Shown here piece by piece: positions 1-9,626 of a stretch of DNA of 64,000 nucleotides. The notes under the pieces are model-generated. The model did no database searches. It was not told the DNA's origin and saw nothing but the letters and a program-made list of their open reading frames with translations. Source of the stretch: Flocculibacter collagenilyticus. Its GTDB lineage: Bacteria; Pseudomonadota; Gammaproteobacteria; Enterobacterales; Alteromonadaceae. Location of the stretch: NCBI RefSeq assembly GCF_016469335.1, contig NZ_CP059888.1, positions 3,423,899 through 3,487,898 on the forward strand, read 5' to 3'. Position 1 is the stretch's first letter. Each line of letters opens with the position of its first letter. Made by a program: the position numbers and the translations under genes.

Positions 1-1235
1 ATAAATACTCCAGACACCCCAGCAGCAATCATATTCATCAACATCGCAAATGCTATCACCACGCCTAACATAAAGCTTTGTTTCCATATAGCAACTACCG
101 ACGCAATCAAAATCGCCCACATAGCGCCATTTAATAAGCCAATTGCTAACTCTTTGCCCATTAACCAACGCGAGTTGGCTTTACTGATATGACCTAATGC
201 CATACCACGAATAACAAGCGTAAGGGTTTGGCTACCTGCCACTCCGCCCATGCTTGGTACAATAGTATTCAATACTGCAAGTACAGCAAGTTGATCAAGT
301 GTCGACTCAAACAAGTCTGAGACAAAGGCGGCTAATAATGCGGTAAATAAATTAATACCTAGCCACAGCGAGCGTCGTTGTGTACTTTTAATTACGGGAG
401 CGAAGGTATCTTCTTCATCATCTAGACCTGCCATACTCATCATCGAGTGCTCGGCTTCTTCACGAATCACATCAACCACATCATCAATGGTGATACGACC
501 TAGTAACCGACCCTCTTCGTCGACAACTGGCGCTGATACCCAGTTATGACGTTCAAATAATTGGGCAACGTCACGCTCTTCCATGTCAACAGGAATGACT
601 TCAATGTCGTCTTCCAACACCCGTTTAACATTAAGATCTGGATTACAAGTTAACAAGGTAGAAAGGGAAATAGCCCCCACAAAGGTGTCATTGTCATCCA
701 CTACGTATAAATAGTCGGTAGCTTCTGGCAATTCACCTTTAAGGCGAAGGTAACGCAAAATCACATCTATCGATACATCAGGGCGTAGCGTGATGGTATC
801 GGTATTCATTATCGCGCCAGCCGTGTCCTCGTCGTACGACATGACCTTTTCAGCGCGCAGCCGGTCTTGGCTGTCCATCGCATTAATAACATTGCGATAT
901 AGTGCATCAGGTAAGCCACGGAGAACTTCTGCTAAGTCATCATCATCCATGCCTTCCGTAGCGGCAACCACACGCTCTGGCGTCATTTGATGAATAATGC
1001 CGTTACGTACATCTTCGGCTAGTTCTTCAAGCACCTCTCCATGTAAATCAGCTTCTACCAACTGCCATAAAATGGTACGGCCTTTTGGTGGAGAAGACTC
1101 TAATAGCAACGCAATATCGCAAGGCTCCATGTCTTGCAGCATGCCGCGCACATGAACAAACATACCACTACTAAGAGCAGCGTTTACTTCTCTTATTTGT
1201 AGTTTGGCATATTCACGTTCTAGCGTTTCAGGCAT
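1..1235 (-). CDS. mgtE: Magnesium transporter MgtE (partial, runs off the window start)
   Basis: The reverse strand reads from ATG at 1235 without a stop to base 1, giving about 411 residues of an MgtE-family Mg2+ channel. The order is an N-terminal helical domain (start MPETLEREY), a CBS pair (the stretch with DDNDTFVGAISL and GRLLGRITIDDVVDVI), then hydrophobic membrane segments. These include VPSMGGVAGSQTLTLVIRG, matching the conserved MgtE pore region. In the family the cytosolic domains sense Mg2+ and gate the channel. The last membrane helices lie outside the window. ptsO follows upstream on the same strand after about 120 bases, so co-transcription is possible. Confidence 0.93.
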   Translation of the reverse strand, partial: MPETLEREYAKLQIREVNAALSSGMFVHVRGMLQDMEPCDIALLLESSPPKGRTILWQLVEADLHGEVLEELAEDVRNGIIHQMTPERVVAATEGMDDDDLAEVLRGLPDALYRNVINAMDSQDRLRAEKVMSYDEDTAGAIMNTDTITLRPDVSIDVILRYLRLKGELPEATDYLYVVDDNDTFVGAISLSTLLTCNPDLNVKRVLEDDIEVIPVDMEERDVAQLFERHNWVSAPVVDEEGRLLGRITIDDVVDVIREEAEHSMMSMAGLDDEEDTFAPVIKSTQRRSLWLGINLFTALLAAFVSDLFESTLDQLAVLAVLNTIVPSMGGVAGSQTLTLVIRGMALGHISKANSRWLMGKELAIGLLNGAMWAILIASVVAIWKQSFMLGVVIAFAMLMNMIAAGVSGVF

Positions 1236-1357
1236 CTATTAAGCTCTTATTATGGGAACAAGCAAGGTGTTGATTTAACTATAATAAGCAATGATAACGT
1301 ATTGATTATAGTTTATCAGTATTTAAAAAAGTGAATTTTGTTTGGAAGAAAAGAGAA

Positions 1358-1639
1358 TTATTCAGATTCGTCAAAGTTATCGTCAACCAATGCTTCTAAT
1401 GCTTCTAATGCTTCACGAGCATCAGGACCAGAGCACTTCACCTCGATGTTTTTACCTTGGCTGCTTTCTAGCATTAATAAGCCCATAATGCTATCGGCCG
1501 ATGCTGACTTATCTTCTTGTTGGATAAGAATTGTTGCGTCATATTGCTGAGCCAACTTAACGACTTTAGAAGCCGCCCGTGCATGCAAGCCGAGTTTGTT
1601 TTTTATTAATAGTCGTTTAGATAACTCAGGCTGAGGCAT
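1358..1639 (-). CDS. ptsO: HPr-like phosphocarrier NPr of the nitrogen PTS
   Basis: This 93-residue protein has the HPr fold signature GLHARAA with the phosphorylatable His at residue 19. It carries phosphate from PtsP to PtsN in the nitrogen-related PTS, which is regulatory rather than sugar-transporting. It lies 8 bases downstream of rapZ on the same strand, in the usual rpoN-cluster position, and this context favours NPr over the sugar-PTS HPr. The C-terminus contains a 9-base micro-repeat encoding LEALEAL and then an acidic tail. Confidence 0.93.
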   Translation of the reverse strand: MPQPELSKRLLIKNKLGLHARAASKVVKLAQQYDATILIQQEDKSASADSIMGLLMLESSQGKNIEVKCSGPDAREALEALEALVDDNFDESE

Positions 1640-1647
1640 AATGTTTT

Positions 1648-2511
1648 TTACTCTGAAGGCGTTTCATGACGGCTTAATTCACGATGTTGAATTTGCACGT
1701 CAGATTTTAGTTTACGATAAATATTGGCCAATGTTTCTGCAATAAATACCGAGCGATGTTGTCCGCCAGTACAGCCAATGGCAACGGTAAGGTAACTACG
1801 ATTATTACGTTCTAAGTGCGGTAGCCAAGTACTCAAAAAGCTATTTACTTGCCAAACTAGCTTGGTCACTAGCGGTTGCGTGGATAAGTAGTCAATGACG
1901 GGCTGATCTAATCCAGTTAGCGGTTTCAGATCTGGCTCCCAATGGGGGTTAGGTAAAAAGCGTACATCAAACACATAATCTGCATCTTTAGGAATACCGT
2001 ATTTAAAGCCAAATGACTGAAAAATGATAACTAAGTCATTACTTTTTTTACCTAGGATCCGTTCTTTTACCGTTTCAGCTAACTGATGAACCGTTAACTG
2101 AGTGGTATCAATGTATAAATCGGCCCTGCCTGCTAATGGCTCTAACAGTACTTTTTCTTGTTTGATGGCTTTTTCTAAACTCATCGACTGCTTAGAAAGC
2201 GGGTGTAATCGCCTCGTTTCACTAAACCGTTGAATTAGAATATCTTCTTCAGCATCTAAATATAAAACACTTAAGGTTACCGAAGTAGGCAAGTAATCTA
2301 GAATATCGCTTAATTCATCCGCTTCTTCAGGAAAATTACGTACATCAACACTCACAGCAACTGTTTCATATCGATCATTTAAAGAGTGCGCTAAGGCTGG
2401 AAGTAAATTAACAGGAATATTATCAACGCAATAATAGCCCAAGTCCTCTAACACCCTAAGTGCTACAGTTTTCCCTGAACCAGAACGACCGCTAATAATG
2501 ATAATTTTCAT
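1648..2511 (-). CDS. rapZ: RNase adapter protein RapZ
   Basis: A 287-residue protein with Walker A GRSGSGKT (residues 8-15) and the C-terminal GCTGGQHRSV motif (246-255) typical of the RapZ/YvcJ family. In Enterobacteria RapZ binds GlmZ/GlmY sRNAs and presents GlmZ to RNase E, tuning GlmS and amino-sugar supply for the envelope. Its place between ptsN and ptsO is the conserved arrangement. Whether the same sRNAs exist in this organism cannot be seen here. Confidence 0.95.
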   Translation of the reverse strand: MKIIIISGRSGSGKTVALRVLEDLGYYCVDNIPVNLLPALAHSLNDRYETVAVSVDVRNFPEEADELSDILDYLPTSVTLSVLYLDAEEDILIQRFSETRRLHPLSKQSMSLEKAIKQEKVLLEPLAGRADLYIDTTQLTVHQLAETVKERILGKKSNDLVIIFQSFGFKYGIPKDADYVFDVRFLPNPHWEPDLKPLTGLDQPVIDYLSTQPLVTKLVWQVNSFLSTWLPHLERNNRSYLTVAIGCTGGQHRSVFIAETLANIYRKLKSDVQIQHRELSRHETPSE

Positions 2512-2631
2512 AAAAATTAAGCTACCTTAATTGTTAATTTACCTTCTTTCTTTGAATTACTTTAATCTAAGGTTATGACTATTTAAATACAGCGCTCTAA
2601 AATAGCTATAACTGAATACGTATCAGCACGG

Positions 2632-3081
2632 CTAATTGGATGTCATAATCTCAAATAACTCTTGATCAGTATCGGCTTTGCGCAATCTTTTCACCATACT
2701 TTTATCGTCAAGCATGCTAGCAACGGCTGACAACGTACTTAAATGTTCTTTACATTGCTCTTCGGGTACTAACAGTGCAAAAAATACATCAACTGGCTTT
2801 TGATCGATTGAGTCGTATTGGATCGGATTTTTACTTACTAAAAAAATTGCGACCGTTTTTTGCGTATTCTTCAAGCGGCCATGGGGAATAGCAATTCCTT
2901 TACCAATCCCGGTACTGCCTAGCTTTTCTCTTGCCATTAAACTGTCCAAAATTTCATGTTGGCTAATATCAGGCAGTTTAGTGTGTGCCAATTGGCTAAT
3001 GTACTCTAAAATACGTTTCTTGCTATTAAAAAGGACTGCACATTTTGTGCAGTCCTCAGACATCAAAGTTTTAAAAGACAT
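2632..3081 (-). CDS. ptsN: PTS IIA-like nitrogen-regulatory protein PtsN (EIIA-Ntr)
   Basis: A 149-residue EIIA domain of the fructose/mannitol class. The phospho-acceptor His is at residue 67 in KGIAIPHGRL. It is the terminal phosphate acceptor of the PtsP-PtsO-PtsN relay, which in relatives modulates K+ transport and sigma-54-linked metabolism. It sits between hpf (20-base gap) and rapZ (120-base gap) on the same strand. Confidence 0.94.
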   Translation of the reverse strand: MSFKTLMSEDCTKCAVLFNSKKRILEYISQLAHTKLPDISQHEILDSLMAREKLGSTGIGKGIAIPHGRLKNTQKTVAIFLVSKNPIQYDSIDQKPVDVFFALLVPEEQCKEHLSTLSAVASMLDDKSMVKRLRKADTDQELFEIMTSN

Positions 3082-3101
3082 ATTACAATAACTATTCTTT
3101 T

Positions 3102-3395
3102 TTAGTGGCTTGAAAGTTTTTCCTTATGTTTAATGACTTGTCGGTCTAGCTTGTCAATCAACCCATCTATCGCCGCATACATATCGTCGTGAGTGGCTGT
3201 GGCAAACAACTCTCCGCCATTAACATGGAGTTTTGCTTCCGCTTTTTGCATTAACTTTTCGGAATCCAAAATAACGTGAACATTATTGATATGATCAAAA
3301 TGTCGCTCTAATTTGGAAAATTTATTATCTACATAATCTTTTATCGACGAAGTGGCATTAACGTGACGGCAAGTTAAATTGATTTGCATAAGCAC
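3102..3395 (-). CDS. hpf: Ribosome hibernation-promoting factor, short form
   Basis: A 97-residue protein of the HPF/YfiA family, beginning MLMQINLTCRHVNATSSIKD and ending with a basic stretch. Its length matches the short HPF that promotes 100S ribosome dimers with RMF in gammaproteobacteria and lacks the long-form C-terminal dimerisation domain. It lies 21 bases downstream of rpoN, the classical position. The second codon is also a possible start context, but the 97-residue form fits the family. Confidence 0.93.
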   Translation of the reverse strand: MLMQINLTCRHVNATSSIKDYVDNKFSKLERHFDHINNVHVILDSEKLMQKAEAKLHVNGGELFATATHDDMYAAIDGLIDKLDRQVIKHKEKLSSH

Positions 3396-3416
3396 TTTCC
3401 TTCTTTCATCAAGAGC

Positions 3417-4907
3417 TTACAGTAAGCTCTTTCTTTGGTTAGATGGAGGGATAGACAAAGACTCACGATACTTCGCAATCGTACGTCTTGCTACCTTAAT
3501 ACCTTGATCAGCCATAATTTCTGCAATCTTACTATCACTCAATGGCTTCGCCGCATTTTCTGCAGAGACTAATTTTTTAATCAACGCTCTGATCGCTGTT
3601 GATGAACACTCGCCGCCGTTTTCAGTACTTACATGGCTTGAAAAAAAGTACTTAAGCTCAAAAATGCCGCGTGGTGTATGCATATATTTCTGCGTTGTCA
3701 CACGTGAAATGGTTGATTCATGCATATCTACCATTTCTGCCACATCGTTCAATACCATTGGCTTCATGGCCTCGTCACCATACTCAAAAAATGCCTGTTG
3801 CTGCTGCACAATACAATTCGCAACTTTGAGTAAGGTATCGTTTCTACTTTCCAAACTTTTGATAAACCATTTTGCATCTTGTAAATGAGAACGAATAAAT
3901 TGCGTATCCGTAGATGACTTACTGGTTTTAGACAACGCCGCGTATTGCTGGTTAATAGTAACTTTCGGCATTGAGTCTGGATTTAATTCTACAATCCAAC
4001 GGCCTTTTTTCTTCACGACTGATACGTCTGGAATAACATATTGCGGTTGTTCAGTAATCACCGCACTGGCTGGCCTTGGATTAAGGCTATGGATAAGTTG
4101 CATAACCTCTTTTAGCTGATGCTCTTTAAGCTTAGTCTTTCTTTGTAAAGTACGATAGTCACGATTACCTAATAAATCGATATATTCGTTCACAATGGTT
4201 TTTGCGTCAGACAAATAAGGCGTATCGTTGCTAAATTGACCTAACTGAATCAGCATACATTCTTTTAAACTGCGGGCTCCCACACCTAATGGGTCCATTA
4301 ATTGAATACGCTTTAGTACTACTTCAACCTCATCAAGCTCTACATCGTCATCGCCTAAGCTATTCAGAATATCTTCTGTAGTAACTGATAAATAGCCTGA
4401 ATCGTCAATCGCTTCAATTATCGCCATGGCGATCGTTTCATCTGTAGGGCTAAACCGGGTTAGCCTAACTTGCCATAAAATATGATCTTGAATATTATCG
4501 GTCGTTTCACCTTGAAAAACCATATCATCATTGTCGCTAGCACCAGACACTGACGCCACCGGCGCTGCACTAATATACTCATCCCATGAACTATCAACAG
4601 GCAGCTCGTCCGACATATTCTCTTGTTGAACCGCTTCCGTTGTATCCATTTCTTTTACCTCTGAAAACGTCATGTCTTCAGCTTCACCATTGGCATCTTG
4701 TTTGGTGGTTCCGTCGTTGCTGTCGCTCACTTGTTCAGGCGATGAGCCATGATCTTCTTCCACTTCAAGGAGTGGATTACTGTCTAAGGCTTCTTGAATT
4801 TCTTGTTGCAAATCTAACGTCGATAATTGCAAGAGACGAATAGCCTGTTGCAATTGTGGGGTCATGGTCAACTGTTGACCAATTTTTAACTGTAAAGACT
4901 GCCTCAT
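3417..4907 (-). CDS. rpoN: RNA polymerase sigma-54 factor RpoN
   Basis: A 496-residue protein with all sigma-54 regions. The N-terminal glutamine/leucine-rich activator-interaction region ([20 protein letters not shown]) is followed by a long acidic region II, the core-binding domain, and the C-terminal RpoN box [10 protein letters not shown] at 473-482, which reads the -24 element. It directs transcription from -24/-12 promoters that need an enhancer-binding ATPase. lptB lies 35 bases upstream and hpf 21 bases downstream on the same strand. Confidence 0.96.
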   Translation of the reverse strand: MRQSLQLKIGQQLTMTPQLQQAIRLLQLSTLDLQQEIQEALDSNPLLEVEEDHGSSPEQVSDSNDGTTKQDANGEAEDMTFSEVKEMDTTEAVQQENMSDELPVDSSWDEYISAAPVASVSGASDNDDMVFQGETTDNIQDHILWQVRLTRFSPTDETIAMAIIEAIDDSGYLSVTTEDILNSLGDDDVELDEVEVVLKRIQLMDPLGVGARSLKECMLIQLGQFSNDTPYLSDAKTIVNEYIDLLGNRDYRTLQRKTKLKEHQLKEVMQLIHSLNPRPASAVITEQPQYVIPDVSVVKKKGRWIVELNPDSMPKVTINQQYAALSKTSKSSTDTQFIRSHLQDAKWFIKSLESRNDTLLKVANCIVQQQQAFFEYGDEAMKPMVLNDVAEMVDMHESTISRVTTQKYMHTPRGIFELKYFFSSHVSTENGGECSSTAIRALIKKLVSAENAAKPLSDSKIAEIMADQGIKVARRTIAKYRESLSIPPSNQRKSLL

Positions 4908-4942
4908 AAAATCCGATAAATTCCTTTAACTAATTAACTTAA

Positions 4943-5668
4943 CTATAGCGTGAATTGCTCACCTAGGTATACATCTCTTACGGTCTGATTTGCTAACACT
5001 TGCTCAGGTGTACCATTCGCAATTAATTCACCATGGCTCACAATGTATGCATGCTCACACACGTCTAGTGTTTCTCGTACATTGTGATCAGTAATTAATA
5101 CTCCAATGCCTTTATTCTTTAAATGCTGGATAATCTTTTTGATGTCTAATACTGAAATTGGGTCGACCCCTGCAAACGGCTCATCCAATAAAATAAATTT
5201 GGGATTAGCGGCCAATGCACGAGCAATTTCTACACGACGACGCTCTCCGCCAGACAAGCTCATGCCTAGGCTATCGCGAATGTGACCAATATTGAATTCT
5301 TCTAACAACCCATCTAGCGCTTCTTCGCGCGTTATTCGGGTTAAATCGCGGCGAGTTTGCAAAATGGCCATGATATTGTCATAAACGCTAAGTTTTCTGA
5401 AAATAGATGCTTCTTGCGGCAAATAGCCAATGCCTTCTCGTGCTCTTGCATGCATTGGTTCCAATGTTAAATCTTGGTCTGCAAGCACAATGCGCCCCCG
5501 ATCAGATGGTACCAACCCCACAATCATATAAAATGTAGTTGTTTTACCTGCTCCGTTCGGCCCTAACAAGCCAACTATGCTGCCAGCTGCAACATCGATA
5601 CTTACATCGCGAACAACTTGACGACCTTTGTAACTTTTTGCCAGATTTTGTGCTGATAATATTGTCAT
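4943..5668 (-). CDS. lptB: LPS export ABC transporter ATPase LptB
   Basis: A 241-residue ABC ATPase with Walker [10 protein letters not shown] (36-44), signature [15 protein letters not shown] and Walker [14 protein letters not shown]. It powers LptB2FG, which extracts lipopolysaccharide from the inner membrane and pushes it along the LptC-LptA bridge to the outer membrane. Its place between lptA and rpoN is conserved. LptF/LptG are not in this window, as expected, because they are normally encoded elsewhere. Confidence 0.96.
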   Translation of the reverse strand: MTILSAQNLAKSYKGRQVVRDVSIDVAAGSIVGLLGPNGAGKTTTFYMIVGLVPSDRGRIVLADQDLTLEPMHARAREGIGYLPQEASIFRKLSVYDNIMAILQTRRDLTRITREEALDGLLEEFNIGHIRDSLGMSLSGGERRRVEIARALAANPKFILLDEPFAGVDPISVLDIKKIIQHLKNKGIGVLITDHNVRETLDVCEHAYIVSHGELIANGTPEQVLANQTVRDVYLGEQFTL

Positions 5669-5715
5669 TGATTCACTTATTTGTTTCGTAAACTTTTCTC
5701 AATTTTCATCAAAAG

Positions 5716-6321
5716 TTATGGCGTTTCAATTTTCGACTCTTCAGGTGCTTCCTTGTTCACGCTTTCATCTTTAGCGTTGGTTTCTTCTGTCTTATTTTTG
5801 TCTTGAACGCTTTTAGCCTCAATATCTTCTGTAGTAAAAATGGTGGTTACACGTGAAGATTTGTTTTCTTGTTGGCTGGTTGCATCTAATTTTTGCGCTT
5901 CTAAGTCATACTCAATCACGTCGCCCTTAACTAGGCTGTCGTTTTGCTTTAGCTGCGCGGCGCCTTTTAACGCTAGGTGGCGCGCTGCACGCTTATAAAT
6001 AATTTCATCGGCCTGCGCTGTGATTACTCTGCCGTCATCCAACGTTTGTTCGTAGGTTGCAGGGCTTCCCTTCGCAGTAAACACTTCTTTGCCTTTACCT
6101 TGCTTAGCATTCGCTTTTAGTTCGTCAGCATGAATAATAAGCGAGCCTTGTTTAATAATAACGTTACCAACAAAGTTCACGGTGTCATTTTTAATATCAA
6201 CACTTTGTGTGTCGGCATCCACATTTACAGGTTTTTTGAAATCTTCAATCGTGGCATTGGCCATGTTTGACAACATTAGGCTAGCCAATATAAGTGAGAT
6301 ACTAATTCTTTTCATTTTCAT
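5716..6321 (-). CDS. lptA: LPS transport periplasmic protein LptA
   Basis: A 201-residue protein with a signal peptide (about residues 1-23, cleavage near ANA-T) and an OstA-type beta-jellyroll domain (about 30-150). It forms the periplasmic bridge that moves LPS from LptC to LptD. The gene overlaps lptC by 20 bases, so translation is probably coupled. After the jellyroll there is a charged tail of about 50 residues rich in E, K and S, somewhat longer than in E. coli LptA (185 residues in total). Confidence 0.93.
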   Translation of the reverse strand: MKMKRISISLILASLMLSNMANATIEDFKKPVNVDADTQSVDIKNDTVNFVGNVIIKQGSLIIHADELKANAKQGKGKEVFTAKGSPATYEQTLDDGRVITAQADEIIYKRAARHLALKGAAQLKQNDSLVKGDVIEYDLEAQKLDATSQQENKSSRVTTIFTTEDIEAKSVQDKNKTEETNAKDESVNKEAPEESKIETP

Positions 6322-6871
6322 TATGATATACAGTTCTTACATGGTTAATTAGTTTAAACGATTTGCTATACAGATTTGCCCGCAACCCTTTGCCTTTCAT
6401 GACAAATTGATCGCCCAACATTTCAACATCTTGATCCGACAACATCGTTTTTTGTACAAAAGATACTTCTATATATTCGGCATTAATTGTTTTTAAATAA
6501 CTATCTTGATTTAAACTAGTAGCGACTACGTTATTGTCTAACTCAATTCTGTCATCAAACAATACCGCTTCATCGGCGCGAATTTGCCAATGGTTTTGTT
6601 CGTTATGGTCGTAAATGGTAAATAACGCATTATAAAAGCGCGTAAACCCTAGCTCTTGATAGTGCGCCATTCGCTCAGACCGAATTTTATGACTCAAGCG
6701 GCCATCAGGCGCATACATTGAGTGCACCAACGAGGCAGCGGTATAGTCTGGGTTAAAATCAGACTCCACTTCAGGTTGACTAGTTAACGGCGTGGTTTTC
6801 ATGTACGGCAACCACATTAGCGCCATCACCACTAAAAATACGAGTATTAATAGCACTCGTAGTTTACTCAT
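6302..6871 (-). CDS. lptC: LPS export membrane-anchored protein LptC
   Basis: A 189-residue protein with one N-terminal membrane helix (about residues 5-22) and a periplasmic jellyroll domain. The position, length and topology match LptC, which receives LPS from LptB2FG and hands it to LptA. It overlaps kdsC by 4 bases upstream and lptA by 20 bases downstream, so kdsC-lptC-lptA look like one translationally coupled unit. Confidence 0.93.
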   Translation of the reverse strand: MSKLRVLLILVFLVVMALMWLPYMKTTPLTSQPEVESDFNPDYTAASLVHSMYAPDGRLSHKIRSERMAHYQELGFTRFYNALFTIYDHNEQNHWQIRADEAVLFDDRIELDNNVVATSLNQDSYLKTINAEYIEVSFVQKTMLSDQDVEMLGDQFVMKGKGLRANLYSKSFKLINHVRTVYHNENEKN

Positions 6872-7422
6872 GCACTCGTACCACTGTAACGATTAAACTT
6901 ATCTTGGCTAATTAAAATTAAATCTGACAACTCTCTGACCGCGCCAAAGCCACCATTCAATTTGGTAATATACTTAGCGCCCATGCTAACGAGGGGATGA
7001 GCATCTTGCACTGCAACACCCAACCCAACCTGCTTAATTAGCAGTAAGTCAGGAAAATCATCACCAATATAGGCCACTTGTGCATCAGTCAGTTGGTACT
7101 TCTGTAACAACTCTTGATAAGCAACTTGTTTATTTTCACAGCCTTGATAGATGTCTGTAACACCCAGTGCCGTCATTCTTTTTTCAACAATCCTTGAGTT
7201 ACGCCCAGTAATAACCGCCACAGCGATATTCTCATTAAGCAGGGCTTTTACGCCATACCCATCACGGGTATGAAAGGCTTTTAGCTCTTCCCCATCATTG
7301 CCTAAATAAATTCGACCATCTGAGAACACCCCGTCTACGTCACATATTACTAATTTTACTTGTTTCGCTGCATTAGCAACGTCATCAGTTACTAACTGAT
7401 ACATTGTTTCGAATAAATTCAT
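6868..7422 (-). CDS. kdsC: 3-deoxy-D-manno-octulosonate 8-phosphate phosphatase KdsC
   Basis: A 184-residue HAD phosphatase of the small tetrameric KdsC type. The nucleophile motif CDVDGVFSDG has Asp at residues 28 and 30, and the conserved loop IGDDFPDLLLI follows toward the C-terminus. It dephosphorylates Kdo-8-P to Kdo for the LPS inner core. The start codon overlaps the kdsD stop by a single base, which indicates coupled translation. Confidence 0.95.
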   Translation of the reverse strand: MNLFETMYQLVTDDVANAAKQVKLVICDVDGVFSDGRIYLGNDGEELKAFHTRDGYGVKALLNENIAVAVITGRNSRIVEKRMTALGVTDIYQGCENKQVAYQELLQKYQLTDAQVAYIGDDFPDLLLIKQVGLGVAVQDAHPLVSMGAKYITKLNGGFGAVRELSDLILISQDKFNRYSGTSA

Positions 7423-8393
7423 TAAATGACTCCTGCATTTAATAAGTCGTGCATATTCATTGCACCTACAGGTTTATTATTGGCATCCACAATCATCAGA
7501 CCGTTGATCTTTTTATCTTGCATTAATTTTAGTGCTTCTGCGGCAAGCATTGAAGGCTGAGCAGTTACACAGCCTTGGGTCATAACGTCACCAATCAGCG
7601 TGTTATGGAAGTCGACTTTTTGATCTAAAATGCGACGTAAATCACCATCTGTAAATAAGCCTATCAGCTCGCCAGTTTTATCTAATACACCAGTCATCCC
7701 TAAGCCTTTTTGGGTGATCTCCATCAGGGCTTCTTTTACAGTGGCAGTACTTTTTACTAATGGCACTTGCATACCTTGATGCATCACATCGCTTAAACGT
7801 AATAATAGTCGCTTACCTAAGCTACCGCCCGGATGAGAAAGCGCAAAGTCATTTTCAGTAAACCCTCTTGCTTCAAGTAATGAAACGGCAAGTGCGTCAC
7901 CCATTACCAAGGTTGCAGTAGTTGAGGCTGTCGGTGCTAAACCTAAAGGGCACGCTTCCTGTTCTACTTTAATACATAAGTGAATATCAGATAATTTGGC
8001 TAATGATGATTGCGGCGCCCCTGTCATGGCAATTAAGGTAGCACCAATACGTTTAATAACAGGGGTAATGGTCAGTACTTCTTGGGTTTCGCCTGAATTA
8101 GAAATCGCTAAAATCACATCTTGCTGTGTGATCATTCCCAAGTCACCGTGGCTCGCTTCACCTGGGTGCACAGAAAAGGCAGGGGTGCCAGTACTGGCTA
8201 AGGTTGCCGCAATTTTATTACCAATATGACCCGACTTTCCCATACCAATGACAATAATTCGTCCTTGACAAGCAAGCATACACTCACACGCCTGAACAAA
8301 ATCAGCATCTATATACTTAGCAATATTTTCTATTGCCTTTTTTTCTATTTCGATCACTTTTTTAGCTGAGGTAATAAATGTACTTTCTGGCAT
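7422..8393 (-). CDS. kdsD: D-arabinose 5-phosphate isomerase KdsD
   Basis: This protein has an N-terminal SIS domain (GMGKSGHIGNKIAATL, then HPGEASHGDLGMI) and two C-terminal CBS domains, the standard KdsD architecture. It interconverts ribulose 5-phosphate and arabinose 5-phosphate, the first committed step of Kdo synthesis. The frame is open to 8414, but the ATG at 8393 (MPESTFITSAKK) fits the family N-terminus better and was chosen. It lies between calX and kdsC, so LPS precursor synthesis and transport genes share one strand and probably one operon. Confidence 0.94.
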   Translation of the reverse strand: MPESTFITSAKKVIEIEKKAIENIAKYIDADFVQACECMLACQGRIIVIGMGKSGHIGNKIAATLASTGTPAFSVHPGEASHGDLGMITQQDVILAISNSGETQEVLTITPVIKRIGATLIAMTGAPQSSLAKLSDIHLCIKVEQEACPLGLAPTASTTATLVMGDALAVSLLEARGFTENDFALSHPGGSLGKRLLLRLSDVMHQGMQVPLVKSTATVKEALMEITQKGLGMTGVLDKTGELIGLFTDGDLRRILDQKVDFHNTLIGDVMTQGCVTAQPSMLAAEALKLMQDKKINGLMIVDANNKPVGAMNMHDLLNAGVI

Positions 8394-8424
8394 GGTGAAC
8401 GTTCTCTGACACAATAAATTTAAA

Positions 8425-9408
8425 CTAGCTTAATGTTAAAAAAATTAATGCTTGATACCCAATAAAACACGACAGCATCACTGCACCTTCAAAGCGGTTT
8501 ATTCTTCGACGGCCTCTAAAACGTAATGACATTAATACTAACATTAGGGTTGCACCAATCATTATCAATGCATCTCGGCTACCTGCACTTGGATCTATGG
8601 CAGAAGGGTTGATTAAACCCGCTATACTTAACACGGCTAAAATATTAAAAATGTTTGAGCCAATAATATTACCAATGGCTAAATCATCTTCATTTTTCAT
8701 CACACCTGCAATACTTGCCGCGAGTTCGGGTAGGCTGGTGCCAATTGCAATAATGGTAAGCCCGATGACTAAGTCACTCATGCCAAAATATTTTGCGATA
8801 TCGGTAGCCGCATCAACCAAAATGGTTGAACTTAACGGTAATAGAATAATACCAAGCACCACCCAGAAGATGGCGTTTTTATTACTAACACCTTCAGGAA
8901 TTTCGTCTTCTGCCTCGTCTAAAAATAAATCTGTACCTTTATTCTGATTACTATTTCTGTTGCGCATTGCAATAATCATCAAGCCACCAATAAACAGTGC
9001 AAATGCAATAGCGAGTGCCGCGCCTTCATTGAAAGAAAAATAATTATCTTGAATAAACCACCATGCCAATACAGAAACCGCCAATACTATGGGTAATTCA
9101 CGATAGACAGTACTGGAAGAGATTGACATGGGTTTAAGTAACGCTGTTAACCCTAGAACAAGAAGGATATTAGTGATATTTGATCCAATTGCATTACCCA
9201 CAGCGGTGTCAGTTTTATCAGCAATTGATGCACTGGCCGACACCATCATCTCGGGTGCCGAGGAGCCCATAGCAACAATGGTTAAACCAATAATCATCGT
9301 TGATATGCCAAGATTTCTTGCTAATGCCGCCGCGCCATAAACAAACTTATCAGCACTCCAAACTAATAATGCAAACCCTAAAACCAACAAAGCAAATGAA
9401 ATAAGCAT
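8425..9408 (-). CDS. yrbG: Sodium/calcium exchanger family membrane protein (YrbG/CalX type)
   Basis: A 327-residue, very hydrophobic protein with about ten membrane helices and the two inverted alpha-repeats of the CaCA family. The first repeat has GSSAPEMMVSASAS and GNAIGSNITNILLVLG; the second has GTSLPELAASIAGV and GNIIGSNIFNILAVL. The acidic residue in each repeat is the known cation ligand in the family. It heads the minus-strand kds/lpt block next to the divergent mla operon, as in E. coli. The physiological ion is inferred, not shown. Confidence 0.92.
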   Translation of the reverse strand: MLISFALLVLGFALLVWSADKFVYGAAALARNLGISTMIIGLTIVAMGSSAPEMMVSASASIADKTDTAVGNAIGSNITNILLVLGLTALLKPMSISSSTVYRELPIVLAVSVLAWWFIQDNYFSFNEGAALAIAFALFIGGLMIIAMRNRNSNQNKGTDLFLDEAEDEIPEGVSNKNAIFWVVLGIILLPLSSTILVDAATDIAKYFGMSDLVIGLTIIAIGTSLPELAASIAGVMKNEDDLAIGNIIGSNIFNILAVLSIAGLINPSAIDPSAGSRDALIMIGATLMLVLMSLRFRGRRRINRFEGAVMLSCFIGYQALIFLTLS

Positions 9409-9626
9409 GGTATAAACGTCATTTTGAACCCAACAATGGCCGCAATTGTGCGGTTAAATGAATAAAAAGAAAAGCAAAACCCCAAAATAATCGAGTAAAA
9501 TCGGCCTTCAGCAACAATTTTTTAAAAAATTTATATTTATTTACGAAATATTATTATCAACTAAAGTTAAAACAGCATAAAATACGCGGCCTTAGTTTCT
9601 CTTAATTTAGTACACAGGAAGGTGAA

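Noticed and set aside
1392..1417. 9-base tandem repeat in ptsO
   Set aside because: It is in frame and encodes LEALEAL, a normal helical end of the protein.
8597..9340. Plus-strand ORFs opposite the exchanger gene
   Set aside because: Shadow frames of a strongly hydrophobic membrane protein; no codon bias or start signals.
9440..9453. Dyad CCGCA-ATTG-TGCGG between yrbG and mlaF
   Set aside because: Only a 5-base arm; too short to support an operator without conservation.
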